Below are positions 36,290 to 45,284 of a stretch of 64,000 nucleotides of DNA, in pieces (within the stretch, counting starts at the first letter, position 1; every line of letters starts with the position of its first letter). Both the position numbers and the translations under genes were made by a program. Location: the NCBI GenBank assembly GCA_964543475.1, contig CAZIYJ010000002.1, positions 124,001 through 188,000 of the forward strand, read 5' to 3'. The DNA is from JAYSYM01 sp964543475. GTDB taxonomy: Bacteria; Bdellovibrionota; Bdellovibrionia; Bdellovibrionales; JAMPXM01. The notes under the pieces are model-generated. The model saw nothing but the letters and a program-made list of their open reading frames with translations, did not search any database and had not been told where the DNA came from.

Positions 36290-36475
36290 TTCGTTCATGA
36301 GGGGGTTTTGGACTTCGGCCCGCTGATGGCTCGGAATGCTTTTTTCAACTTCTGGCTCGTTACTAGCTTGCTTGTCGATTGAGATTTTCTTTTCACGAGT
36401 CGGCCGATCTGTTGAATCGGTTGACCGGTCAGAAGGTATTTTCTTTTCGCGCTTATCGGTTGGCTTCTCTTTCAT
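36281..36475 (-). CDS. Small charged, probably disordered protein
   Basis: A 64-residue ORF with no recognised fold. Its composition is Lys/Glu/Asp/Ser/Thr/Pro-rich with almost no hydrophobic residues, including a repeated DKREKKIPSD / TREKKISID pattern. Support for it being real is the GGGGAG six bases before ATG 36475, a strong ribosome site for this genome. It diverges from the small gene at 36664. Function unknown. Confidence 0.55.
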   Translation of the reverse strand: MKEKPTDKREKKIPSDRSTDSTDRPTREKKISIDKQASNEPEVEKSIPSHQRAEVQNPLMNESY

Positions 36476-36663
36476 TCGATACTCCCCGCTCGCTGGCGAC
36501 GCCCATGATCGCGCTAAGGGCATTAAGAAAGGTGTAATTGATGCTTTAATTTTAAGTTAATTGCGTAACATCTGCGCGCAAGTTGCCGTTTTGACAGGAA
36601 AATTCATGAGTTCTTAGCGAGACATGGGGTGTCGTACCAGAATAAATTAGAGGCTCAAGAAAG

Positions 36664-36936
36664 GTGCGGTTTGCTTTGTCGATTGACCCTAATTTACGAC
36701 AACTAATTATTTCTAAATGCTTAGCAAAAGGCATTTCCGTTGAGCATTTATCCCAAGTGACCGACTGCTCTCTGACTGAACTTAAAGGGTACAAAGAGGG
36801 CTTACTCATCTTAGGTACTGATAAACTTATAAATTTAATTCGTGTATTGGCGATTAGCGACGAAGAGCTTGTTGCGGCTGTCGGCACCACAACCGCGGCT
36901 GAACTCATCAAGCTTCGCGGCTCTAGCTCAGCTTAG
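36664..36936 (+). CDS. Small helix-turn-helix-like protein
   Basis: A 90-residue, mostly helical protein. The segment ISVEHLSQVTDCSLTELKGY followed by two helices resembles an XRE-type helix-turn-helix, but with no typical Arg-rich recognition helix. GTG 36664 is the assumed start; a TTG at 36676 is possible. It faces the histidine kinase gene convergently. It may be a DNA-binding regulator; confidence is low. Confidence 0.5.
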   Translation: MRFALSIDPNLRQLIISKCLAKGISVEHLSQVTDCSLTELKGYKEGLLILGTDKLINLIRVLAISDEELVAAVGTTTAAELIKLRGSSSA

Positions 36937-36958
36937 TTAGCTTTATTAGCTGGCCATA

Positions 36959-38287
36959 TTAACTGGCCTTAGCAGTTTGCCTTGCACTCGAAAGTATCAC
37001 GGCAAAACATGTATTGGGTCTATCTCGCTCAACTCTGAGCTCACCGCCATGGCTTTTAACGATGCCGCTTGAAAGACTTAACCCTAAGCCTGTGCCCTTG
37101 CCTGGCGGCTTCGTAGTAAAGAACGGTTCAAACAACTTTGGACAAAGTTCATCCGGAATTTTTGGACCACTGTTGCTTACCTCTATTGTTGCGAAAGAGC
37201 CTGAATCCAAAATTTCGATTTCAATCCACGCGCCATTTGTTTCAACGCTCGCGGCATCGTAGGCGTTATTCAACAAGTTAATGATCACTTGTCCAATTTG
37301 CACAGGCTGACACATCACTGGCACTTCTAATTTTGGACGCGTCCACCGAAGTTCAACATTTCCGCTTCTAAACTTCTGTTCGCAAAGCTCTAGTGCCTGT
37401 TCCACAATTAGTCGAAGATCGTAAAGCTCGTAGACCTGACTTCTTTGATCTTGAGCAAACCATTTTAGACCTTGAATGATCTTCGCGATTCGAAGCGAAG
37501 TTTCCTCTATCAAGGCCATCTGATATTTGAGCTCCTCTGTATCTAAATCTTTTGAGCCCACTAATTCGCGGGCACTCTCGGCCGCAAACAAGATGCTATT
37601 GAGCGGAGTGTTGACTTCGTGAGCGATGCCTCCGGCCATTTCTCCAAGTGAGATCAGTCTTGCCGATTCGGCAGATCGAGAGACGATTTCCTTTATCTCA
37701 CTCGTTCGCTGTCGAACAATTTCTTCGAGATCAGCATTCACTTTCTTAAGTTCATTTTGTGCATTCGTGCGTTCGCGAGCCTGAAATGCTCGAGTGAGGA
37801 TGTCGCCGATATTACCGGCGAACGACTCTTCATAAAGCGACCAATTTCGGAGCGCGCCGATGTGCTCGCAGCAAAGTACTCCAATCATTTTCCCGCTCAC
37901 ACGAATAGGAACATCAACCATCGAAGTAATTCCAAGTGGTTTCAAATAAGGCTCGGTAAATTCAAATGTGGCCGGGTCGGTCTGAGCATCATTGACTGCC
38001 AGCGAGCGCTCTTCTTGAAGGTACATAAAGTAAGTAGGAAACTCTTTTGCTCTGAGCTCGAGACCGCTTGAGTGGCGATTATAGTCTCGCTCGTAAAGAT
38101 CGACACAGACAATGGCTGAGCGATTTTCATTGTAAAGCCAAACACTTGCACGAGCGACTTCAAGGCTACGCGACAGACATTCTGTTATGAGACGACAAGA
38201 CAAATCGAGATCGCCGTCGTCAATCGCCTGTTGTTTAGAGAGCCTCAGCATCTCTTGGTAAAGCGCAAAGCTAAACTCAAAGTTCAT
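36959..38287 (-). CDS. GAF-domain sensor histidine kinase
   Basis: A 442-residue soluble kinase. A GAF domain covers about residues 20-170, a coiled coil follows, then the dimerisation helix with His223 in GGIAHEVNTPLNSI. The ATPase part has QVIINLLNNAYDA (N box), DSGSFATIEVSNSG and GTGLGLSLS. There is no membrane helix, so it senses a cytoplasmic signal. No partner regulator is adjacent; the nearest is 4.4 kb away at 42656. Confidence 0.9.
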   Translation of the reverse strand: MNFEFSFALYQEMLRLSKQQAIDDGDLDLSCRLITECLSRSLEVARASVWLYNENRSAIVCVDLYERDYNRHSSGLELRAKEFPTYFMYLQEERSLAVNDAQTDPATFEFTEPYLKPLGITSMVDVPIRVSGKMIGVLCCEHIGALRNWSLYEESFAGNIGDILTRAFQARERTNAQNELKKVNADLEEIVRQRTSEIKEIVSRSAESARLISLGEMAGGIAHEVNTPLNSILFAAESARELVGSKDLDTEELKYQMALIEETSLRIAKIIQGLKWFAQDQRSQVYELYDLRLIVEQALELCEQKFRSGNVELRWTRPKLEVPVMCQPVQIGQVIINLLNNAYDAASVETNGAWIEIEILDSGSFATIEVSNSGPKIPDELCPKLFEPFFTTKPPGKGTGLGLSLSSGIVKSHGGELRVERDRPNTCFAVILSSARQTAKAS

Positions 38288-38389
38288 ACTCTTTTATCGG
38301 AGTCTCTAAATTAAGAATTTACCAAAATACGAAAACGAAATATGAGGATCCGATTTTCTCAATTCGCGTCGATCCTTGTAGGATTGATC

Positions 38390-38881
38390 TTACTGTCGAG
38401 CGTCGATTGTGAAGGTTGGAGCAAGAGCCTCGGATAAAAATTGAACAGTTAATGGTTGCAAATCACCTGCAAGCGTCCAGCAACTCAAGCGTGGTACAAC
38501 AAACGGATCACCTTCTTCTGTTGCCAAGGCAAACGATCGATCCTCACCTATCTTAGCTTTCACAATCGGAAAGGTTGTGCCGATTGGAATCCAATACGCA
38601 GCAACTTTTCGTGCTGACTGCGGAAGATTTAAGATACACGAAGTCACCTTGTTATTGTCCTCAACTATGTCGGTCACAAAGTTAACACCGCCCACAACGT
38701 ACAAATCACGAATCGTCGTGAATGTTGAAGTTGAACCGAGCTGATCAAGAAGTGCATCTGCGGGCAACTCAGCAGTTCGGAGACTGCTTTTCCCGCCTGC
38801 AACTTCGCTACTACCTTGATTGCCGCTACATGCTGCTGTCAGAACAATGCCCAAAATTAACAGTGCAACTTTCAAGTTCAT
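38390..38881 (-). CDS. Putative lipoprotein
   Basis: A 163-residue protein with a type II signal peptide, LTAAC, giving a lipidated Cys18. The rest is beta-rich with two further Cys (SCILNL, LSCWTL) and a Ser/Gly linker after the lipobox. No family is recognised. GGAGG is placed four bases before ATG 38881, a strong site. It stands alone between the histidine kinase and hflX. Confidence 0.8.
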   Translation of the reverse strand: MNLKVALLILGIVLTAACSGNQGSSEVAGGKSSLRTAELPADALLDQLGSTSTFTTIRDLYVVGGVNFVTDIVEDNNKVTSCILNLPQSARKVAAYWIPIGTTFPIVKAKIGEDRSFALATEEGDPFVVPRLSCWTLAGDLQPLTVQFLSEALAPTFTIDARQ

Positions 38882-39052
38882 AAAACCTCCGAACTGAAAA
38901 ATGTATCGCCCCGTATGTCATTATGTCAGTTCGTTCGAGGTGCTTTTCACGAATGTGTGTAAGAAGCAAAATGTCTCGTGGCGGAATTCCTTAATTGCAG
39001 TTGCCTCTGAGACATCTTGTCTACAGACAATTAATCGGTCACACTAGGCTCC

Positions 39053-40435
39053 ATGGATCCAAAAGTTAAAAACGCTGTTCTAGTCGGAATTCAACTTCCA
39101 AAAGTTTCTGATCAAGAGTTCGAAGGTTCGCTCGAAGAGCTTGGTCGCTTGGTTAAGACACTCGGCTACAACGTTGTTGGCCGGGTTACACAAAAGCGAA
39201 GCTCTGACCGATCAACAGTTTTACTAGGAACCGGAAAGCTCTCAGAACTAGCGGCATGGACAAACGGCTCTGGCGAAGTAGCCTCAATGGTCGATCGAAA
39301 ACTTTCGAAAGCTCAAGTTAAGTGGCAAGAAGATGCTGTTGATGACGAAGATGTTGAACTTGAAGATGCGCCTGTTGAAGAGAGTGAGCTAATTGCGAGC
39401 GAAGATCGGGGCTCGGCTCAAGTCGTGATTGTCGATACTGACTTATCTCCTTCTCAAATTCGAAATTTAGAGAGCGCTACCGGGACCACTGTTTTAGATC
39501 GCACCGGCGTTATCATCGAAATATTTAGTCGACACGCTCGCACCCGAGCAGCGCGCCTACAGGTTGAGATTGCACGCCTTACTTATGTAGCTCCGCGTCT
39601 CCGGGAAACTGGCGGCAGCGAAGTGCAACAAGGTGGCGGCGGAAAAGGTGCCGGAGAAAGTAAGCTCGAGCTTGATCGACGAAAGATTCGCGATCGTATA
39701 AAGGAGCTTAAGACTGAATTAGAATCAATTGGCAACGAACATCAAACTCGTCGCGCTCGAAGAGAACAAGAGATCACAGTTGCACTGGTGGGCTATACAA
39801 ATGCGGGTAAGTCTTCATTGATGCGAGCTATGACCGGCTCTGAAGTTCTCGTTGCAGATAAGTTGTTTGCAACCCTTGATACTACGATTCGACCCATTCA
39901 TCCCGAGACAAAACCGAAAGTTCTTTTGTCTGACACAGTTGGATTTATTAAAAAGCTTCCGCACGATTTGGTTGCTTCATTTAAATCGACTCTTGACGAG
40001 GCTCTCAGCGCATCACTTTTGCTTTTCGTCGTTGATTCCTCAGACCAAAGCTTTCGCTCTCAACTCGAGGTCACCAAGAATGTTCTGGCCGAAGTGGGCG
40101 CAACCGATGTGCCGAGTCTGCTTATTCTGAACAAGCGGGATCAGTTGACCGCTGCCGAGCTAGAAGCCTTGCAAATTGAGTATCCCAAAGCGGTGATGCT
40201 ATCAACTCGCGATAAAAATGATGTCAAAATGCTTCGCGAAAAAATTATGAGTTACTTTGAAAGCAGCATGATCGACGAAGATCTATTTATCCCCTACCAG
40301 GCTAAAGGCATTGTTGGCGAAATTCGCGGCAAGCTGCGCGTACTGACCGAGTCTTACAATGAAAACGGTGTAACCCTCAGGGTCCGAGGCGCACCCGAAA
40401 CCCTCAACCAAATCAAAAAACGCCTAAACCCTTAA
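39053..40435 (+). CDS. hflX: GTPase HflX with an acidic insertion
   Basis: A 460-residue ribosome-associated GTPase. The N-terminal domain shows LLGTGKLSEL and then SPSQIRNLE; between them, at about residues 72-120, sits an acidic insert of about 50 residues not normal for the family. The Gly-rich linker QQGGGGKGAGESKLELDRR and the G domain (GYTNAGKSSLM, DTVGFIKKLP, NKRDQ) are standard. HflX helps split stalled or hibernating ribosomes. The stop abuts repeat copy C. Confidence 0.93.
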   Translation: MDPKVKNAVLVGIQLPKVSDQEFEGSLEELGRLVKTLGYNVVGRVTQKRSSDRSTVLLGTGKLSELAAWTNGSGEVASMVDRKLSKAQVKWQEDAVDDEDVELEDAPVEESELIASEDRGSAQVVIVDTDLSPSQIRNLESATGTTVLDRTGVIIEIFSRHARTRAARLQVEIARLTYVAPRLRETGGSEVQQGGGGKGAGESKLELDRRKIRDRIKELKTELESIGNEHQTRRARREQEITVALVGYTNAGKSSLMRAMTGSEVLVADKLFATLDTTIRPIHPETKPKVLLSDTVGFIKKLPHDLVASFKSTLDEALSASLLLFVVDSSDQSFRSQLEVTKNVLAEVGATDVPSLLILNKRDQLTAAELEALQIEYPKAVMLSTRDKNDVKMLREKIMSYFESSMIDEDLFIPYQAKGIVGEIRGKLRVLTESYNENGVTLRVRGAPETLNQIKKRLNP

Positions 40436-40488
40436 AGGTGCCATCTTCCTTTTTGGCCCGCGGCGAGTCATGATGATTCGAGATGAAC
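40436..40488. repeat. Dispersed repeat family 1, copy C (half element)
   Basis: 40436-40462 is identical over 27 bases to the 10425 copy and, like it, starts directly after a TAA stop. Further on, AGATGAAC (40481-40488) matches 10468-10475 at nearly the same distance, so the similarity extends through the left half. No right arm is seen. The ATG in AGATGAAC is the start codon of the next gene. Confidence 0.85.
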
Positions 40489-41496
40489 ATACTAATTAAA
40501 CTTCTAATACCATCGTTGATCCTGTTTTCAGGAGTAGCGGAAGCAATTTCCGAAAAAAATTATTCAAATGAAATGCACGAGAAGGTCATTCCATTTCTCG
40601 AGGCACACCTTAAAACTTCGGAGTTCAAATCGCGCGATGGTCATAATATTTTTTATGGAATATTAAATGTCCCTAGTTCAAAAGGCACGATTGTCATTTC
40701 GCCTGGTCGAACCGAGTCGCTAACTAACTATCGCGAATGGATTTATGATTTCGCTCAAGCCGGCTATTCGGTTGGGATCATTGATCATCGCGGCCAGGGT
40801 AAGTCTGTACGATTCGTTTTAGACTCAGATGTTGGCCACGTCGATCGCTTTTCTGATTACCTCGCTGACTTCGAAGACTTTTACCAAACCCATGTTTTGC
40901 CGAAAACCAATCCTCCCCACCATCTTTTTGCAGTCTCGATGGGCGCAACGATTGGCGCCCTTTACATGATTGATCACCCTCGAAAGTTTCACTCAGCTGC
41001 TTTTGTTGCTCCCATGATCAAACTCAAGCTTGACCCCGTTCCAGAGATTCTAGTGAAACAACTCGCAAAACTTCTCTCCTGGTTTGGTTGGTCAAAGCGT
41101 TACGCACCCTCAGTTGGTCCCTTCGATAAAAAGCGACCATTCGAAAAAAACCAACTCACCCATAGTCGCGAACGTTACGAGTTCGATATGGCAAGCCTGC
41201 TCAAAGACGAAAAATCGATTATCGGTGGCGCAAGCGTTGGATGGGTTCGCGAAGCCATAGCCGCAACATCTGACCTCCGATCGCGCGCAGGCGGCTTAAG
41301 CGACCCTGTAATTTTGTTTCAAGCTTCAGACGACAGCTTTGTCGAATTGCCAGCGCAAACCCAGTTTTGCAACGACGCTGTTAACTGCCAATCGCTCTTC
41401 ATTGCGGAGAGTAAGCACTGCCTTCAAATCGAGACCGACGAGAAAAGAAACCGCATGCTCCTGGCCACGTTGAAATTTTTTTCAGCACACAATTAG
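40483..41496 (+). CDS. Exported lysophospholipase/monoacylglycerol lipase-like hydrolase
   Basis: A 337-residue alpha/beta hydrolase with a signal peptide (cut near AEA, residue 21). The nucleophile Ser is in FAVSMGATIGAL, an AxSxG rather than GxSxG elbow. IIDHRGQGKS precedes it and the acid/His part lies in FQASDDSFVE and ESKHCLQIE. PldB-like enzymes remove acyl chains from lysolipids or monoglycerides. The start codon ATG 40483 lies within repeat copy C and no good ribosome site is visible. Confidence 0.78.
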   Translation: MNILIKLLIPSLILFSGVAEAISEKNYSNEMHEKVIPFLEAHLKTSEFKSRDGHNIFYGILNVPSSKGTIVISPGRTESLTNYREWIYDFAQAGYSVGIIDHRGQGKSVRFVLDSDVGHVDRFSDYLADFEDFYQTHVLPKTNPPHHLFAVSMGATIGALYMIDHPRKFHSAAFVAPMIKLKLDPVPEILVKQLAKLLSWFGWSKRYAPSVGPFDKKRPFEKNQLTHSRERYEFDMASLLKDEKSIIGGASVGWVREAIAATSDLRSRAGGLSDPVILFQASDDSFVELPAQTQFCNDAVNCQSLFIAESKHCLQIETDEKRNRMLLATLKFFSAHN

Positions 41497-41538
41497 TTCG
41501 ATAGTGTTCATCAACGTTGCCGTGCTATGGTCTGCGCC

Positions 41539-42675
41539 ATGCCGACTGACTTTTCTCAAATGGGAATTTTGCCTGAGCTTTTAACAGCACTTGCAGAAAT
41601 TAAAATTTCGACTCCGACAACTATTCAAACTGAAGCAATTCCAGTTGCACTCACTGGCGTCGATTTAATCGCCGTCGCTCAGACCGGAACCGGTAAAACT
41701 TTGGCTTACGCTCTTCCCGTCTTGACGAAGTTGAAAGCTGATGAGACCGAGAGAGCATTGATACTTCTTCCGAGTCGCGAAACGGCCGAACAAGTTCACC
41801 GCGTTTTTTTATCGGTGACCAAAGAACTCAAAATTTCAGTTTGTCTTGCAGCTAGTGGAGTTCCCGAAAAAGAACTCGTCAGTCAGCTAAAGAAAAATCC
41901 GCGCGTAATCATCGCAACTCCCGGTCGTTTAAACGAGCAGCTTCAGCACAACAAACTCTTGCTTAAAGGTTTGAAAGTTCTTGTCATCGATGAAGCCGAT
42001 CGAATGATCGACGAAGGCTTTAAACATGATCTCGAGTTTATTAAAAGTACATTGAGAGGCTCTTGGCAGACTCTTATGTTTGCGGCGAGTTTCGGAAACT
42101 GGGCGAAGCCGGTTGCAGAACTTTTCATGCGTCCTGATCCACAAGTGATTCGATCAGCCGGGGCCGAGCGCCCTGTCGCTACTCTCAAACAGAAAGTATT
42201 TTTCTTAACCAAGGGTCAAAAGCAAAATCGACTCATCGATGAGCTCAAAGATCTAAAAAGCAGCGCCCTCATCTTTGCCGACAGCAAAGAGAGTTGTGTT
42301 GCGATTGGACGACTACTTGGTAATCACGGATTCTCTTCTGACTTCGTTCATGGCGACATGAACTCAGGCCATCGCAATCGAATCTTACGAGAATTCCGAG
42401 AAGGTCAGATACAAGTTTTAGTTACTACCGACTTGCTCGCTCGCGGCCTAGATATCCCCGACCTCAAACACGTAATTAATTATGATTTACCTTATAAAGC
42501 TGAGGACTTCCTCCATCGAATTGGCCGAACTGCAAGAGCTGGAGGCGATGGTACTGCAATTACGTTCATCACTGCTGGTGACGGTCGAACATATCGGAAG
42601 ATTAAGTCTTATTTGGAAAATGCTCAGGAAGAAACGATCGCAACAGATTTCAAATTTACAGAACGTGCTGAATAG
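41539..42675 (+). CDS. DEAD-box RNA helicase
   Basis: A 378-residue two-domain helicase. Seen are QTGTGKT (motif I), PSRETAEQ (Ia), TPGRL (Ib), DEAD in VIDEADRMIDEGF (II), and in the second domain TTDLLARGLDIPDL (V) and HRIGRTARAG (VI). Motif III, usually SAT, reads AAS here. There is no C-terminal extension, so it resembles minimal DEAD-box enzymes that remodel RNA. A start four codons upstream (41527) is possible. The last 20 bases overlap the convergent response-regulator gene. Confidence 0.9.
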   Translation: MPTDFSQMGILPELLTALAEIKISTPTTIQTEAIPVALTGVDLIAVAQTGTGKTLAYALPVLTKLKADETERALILLPSRETAEQVHRVFLSVTKELKISVCLAASGVPEKELVSQLKKNPRVIIATPGRLNEQLQHNKLLLKGLKVLVIDEADRMIDEGFKHDLEFIKSTLRGSWQTLMFAASFGNWAKPVAELFMRPDPQVIRSAGAERPVATLKQKVFFLTKGQKQNRLIDELKDLKSSALIFADSKESCVAIGRLLGNHGFSSDFVHGDMNSGHRNRILREFREGQIQVLVTTDLLARGLDIPDLKHVINYDLPYKAEDFLHRIGRTARAGGDGTAITFITAGDGRTYRKIKSYLENAQEETIATDFKFTERAE

Positions 42676-43021
42676 TCGCTAAGACTTTGTGCATATCAAA
42701 CGGCTTCGTTAAGACTTTAGAGCCTGTGGTCATCTGCATCGAACTGACGTCTTCTTCGCCAGTCATCACAACTACAGGAATGTTTTTTAATTTCGGATTT
42801 TGTCCCTGTAATTTAAGAAACTCAAGGCCGTCCATCACCGGCATCCTTAAATCGAGCAAAATAAGATCTGGCAATTTCACTGATGAATTCAATTTCCTTA
42901 GGGCATCTTCACCATTTGAGCTACAGTCCGCGTGGTAGCCTTTTGACTCAAGTATTAACTTAAGCAAACTTCTCATATCGGTAGAGTCGTCGACGATGAG
43001 AATATTTCGATCTTTAGTCAT
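42656..43021 (-). CDS. Single-domain response regulator
   Basis: A 121-residue CheY-like receiver with no output domain. The phospho-acceptor is Asp57 in LLDLRMPVMDG; Asp11/Asp12 form the acidic pocket; the Thr and Lys positions are in VVVMTGEED and VLTKPFD. It runs divergently from the histidine kinase at 43096 with a 74-base gap, so the two may form one pair. Its 3' end overlaps the DEAD-box helicase by 20 bases. Confidence 0.92.
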   Translation of the reverse strand: MTKDRNILIVDDSTDMRSLLKLILESKGYHADCSSNGEDALRKLNSSVKLPDLILLDLRMPVMDGLEFLKLQGQNPKLKNIPVVVMTGEEDVSSMQMTTGSKVLTKPFDMHKVLATIQHVL

Positions 43022-43095
43022 TTAGTTCCTGTCAGACACAGAAGAGATTATCGTAGAATCTAAGTTGAATAACAGGGTACGAGAAAGGCGCTTTT

Positions 43096-44235
43096 GTGGT
43101 GCTTCAAAATTTTTTAGAACAGAACCGTAAAGACATCCTACTCCTAAGCGCAGAGAAGACAAGAGAACTTGCCGGAACCCGTGTCTCTTCTGAACAATTA
43201 AACGCCGGTCTTCCACTTTTCTACGAACAACTCATCAAAGTTCTCCACGATCGAATTGGCGCGAGCCCTCCCGAAGAAATGCTCTCAGCAGCTGCAAAGC
43301 ACGGAAAAGAATTTTTACGCTTAGGATACTCTCTGTCACACGTCGTTCATGCCTACGGAGCCATGTGCCAGGCCATCACAGAACTCGCGGCTATCAAGAG
43401 CGCACAAATTTCTGCAGAAGAGTTCAATATTCTCAACGGCTGCCTTGATGTTGCAATCGCTGCTGCGGTTTCTGAGTATCATTTCAGAAGCAATCTCGCG
43501 ACTGAAGAGCAAGAAGTAAAACATTTGGGGTTTCTAGCGCATGAATTAAGAAATGCTCTTTCAAGTGCGGCCGTGGCCCACGACATGATTAAAGAAGGTT
43601 TAGTTGGTACCGGAGGAAGTACTGCAAGAGTGCTCGAAAGCAACTTGTCTCGAATGCGTCACCTCATTGACCGATCACTCTCCGAAGTGAGAATGCGGGC
43701 TGACGCTGACCCCCATGTCGAGAAGTATCGACTTTCAGATATGTTCGACCAAATTATTGTGACTGCGCGAATGGATTCTAATAAAAAAAGTCAAACTTTG
43801 ACCTCGGAAGTTGATTGGAAAATTGAGGTCGAAGGTGATCGCCAATTTATTTTATCTGCAGTTGCAAATCTGGTACAGAACGCAATTAAGTATACAAGAA
43901 CCAGAGGCCATATATCTTTAAAGGCTCACGAAAAAGGTGACCGAGTCATCATTGAAGTTTCAGATCAGTGCGGCGGAATTGATGAGACCAAAGTAAGTTC
44001 GCTCTTTGAGCCATACACACAGGCGTCTGAAGACCGTAGCGGCTTGGGTCTTGGTCTTGCGATCACTCAACGCGCAGTTTACTTAAGCAAGGGTACAGTC
44101 ACTTTAAAGAATACTCCTGGCGAGAGCTGCATGTTCGTTATCGACATTCCAAAAGTTTTAGTTCCAGGACCAAGCGCAAGCCCTTCAGTTTCTGGTAAAG
44201 ACTCTATACAACCGCATTTTAGTAAGCGAAAATAG
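43096..44235 (+). CDS. Soluble sensor histidine kinase
   Basis: A 379-residue kinase without membrane helices. An all-helical N-terminal domain (about residues 1-130, with LGYSLSHVVHAYGAMCQA) resembles the sensory domain of RsbR-like proteins. The dimerisation helix carries His149 in LAHELRNAL and the ATPase part has VANLVQNAIKY, DQCGGID and GLGLGLAITQ. GTG 43096 is the start. It is divergent from the receiver at 43021 and four bases before rsgA. Confidence 0.88.
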   Translation: MVLQNFLEQNRKDILLLSAEKTRELAGTRVSSEQLNAGLPLFYEQLIKVLHDRIGASPPEEMLSAAAKHGKEFLRLGYSLSHVVHAYGAMCQAITELAAIKSAQISAEEFNILNGCLDVAIAAAVSEYHFRSNLATEEQEVKHLGFLAHELRNALSSAAVAHDMIKEGLVGTGGSTARVLESNLSRMRHLIDRSLSEVRMRADADPHVEKYRLSDMFDQIIVTARMDSNKKSQTLTSEVDWKIEVEGDRQFILSAVANLVQNAIKYTRTRGHISLKAHEKGDRVIIEVSDQCGGIDETKVSSLFEPYTQASEDRSGLGLGLAITQRAVYLSKGTVTLKNTPGESCMFVIDIPKVLVPGPSASPSVSGKDSIQPHFSKRK

Positions 44236-44239
44236 CTTC

Positions 44240-45265
44240 GTGGTTGTTGATCAAAGTGCATGGAAATTACATCCAATGCAGGAGGCTTATTTTGCTTCCT
44301 TGCGTGCAGAGAATCCTAACCTGGCAATTGCTCGGGTTATCTTTTCTAGCCATGACCACTATCGTGTTTTGCTGTTCAACTCAAAAATTGAAAAGTTAGC
44401 TAAAGCACGCGGGCATTTGCTTCACAATAAAGATGAACTCCCTGCAATCGGTGACCTGGTGTGCGTTGAAGTATCCGCCACTGATCATGACTTTCTGCCA
44501 ATTGAATCATTGTTGCCAAGAACGTCTTCGCTTAAGCGGCAAGATAGCCGAGGTAAGCAAGAAGTGCTTGTTGCTAACGTTGATTTCGTTGGGCTTGTCA
44601 CAAGCTTCAATCAAGATCTGAATGAACGCAGACTTGAGCGCGGACTTGCAATGGTGAATGAAAGTGGCGCCAAACCATTTATCGTGGTTAACAAAAGTGA
44701 CTTGGTCTTGCCCGAAGTTGCAGAGCAACGGGTAGCAGACTTAGTTGGCCGATTCCCCGACACTCCGATTATCCCCTGCTCAGTTAAAAATAAACTTGGT
44801 GTCGAAAAAGTAAGTGTATTTTTCAAGCCGGGCATGAGCGTTGCGTTCTTAGGAATGTCGGGAGTAGGCAAATCAAGCCTGATCAATCTTTTAATCGGTG
44901 AAGATCGAACCGTGACTAGCGAAATTCGAGAAGATGATAGCCGCGGCCGCCATACCACCACTCACCGCGAAGTTTTTCTGACTAACACCGACTATTGGAT
45001 CATCGACAATCCCGGAATCAGAGAATTCTCTTTTGCAGGAGATGACGAAGCTCTCGAGACAACATTCGAAGATATTCTAGTCTTCGCCGAGAAATGCCGC
45101 TTCGGAAACTGCAGTCACACGACCGAACCAAAATGCGCCGTCAGAGACGCGCTGGCTTCTGGTGAGTTGTCGAAAGATCGCTGGGAAAACTACCGCAAGA
45201 TGAAGCGTGAACACGACTATCAGGTAGAAAAAGCAAATAAACTAAAATCAAAAAAGAAAAAATAA
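44240..45265 (+). CDS. rsgA: Ribosome small-subunit biogenesis GTPase RsgA
   Basis: A 341-residue circularly permuted GTPase that tests late 30S assembly. The G motifs appear in permuted order: NKSDL (G4), SVKNKLG (G5), GMSGVGKSSL (G1), GRHTTTHRE (G2-like), DNPGIREF (G3). The zinc module has CRFGNCSH and CAVRDALASGE at the C-terminus, and an OB fold lies at the N-terminus. GTG 44240 or ATG 44276 could start it. It ends 19 bases before a convergent gene. Confidence 0.94.
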   Translation: MVVDQSAWKLHPMQEAYFASLRAENPNLAIARVIFSSHDHYRVLLFNSKIEKLAKARGHLLHNKDELPAIGDLVCVEVSATDHDFLPIESLLPRTSSLKRQDSRGKQEVLVANVDFVGLVTSFNQDLNERRLERGLAMVNESGAKPFIVVNKSDLVLPEVAEQRVADLVGRFPDTPIIPCSVKNKLGVEKVSVFFKPGMSVAFLGMSGVGKSSLINLLIGEDRTVTSEIREDDSRGRHTTTHREVFLTNTDYWIIDNPGIREFSFAGDDEALETTFEDILVFAEKCRFGNCSHTTEPKCAVRDALASGELSKDRWENYRKMKREHDYQVEKANKLKSKKKK

Positions 45266-45284
45266 ATAGTGGCGAGCCGTTCGC

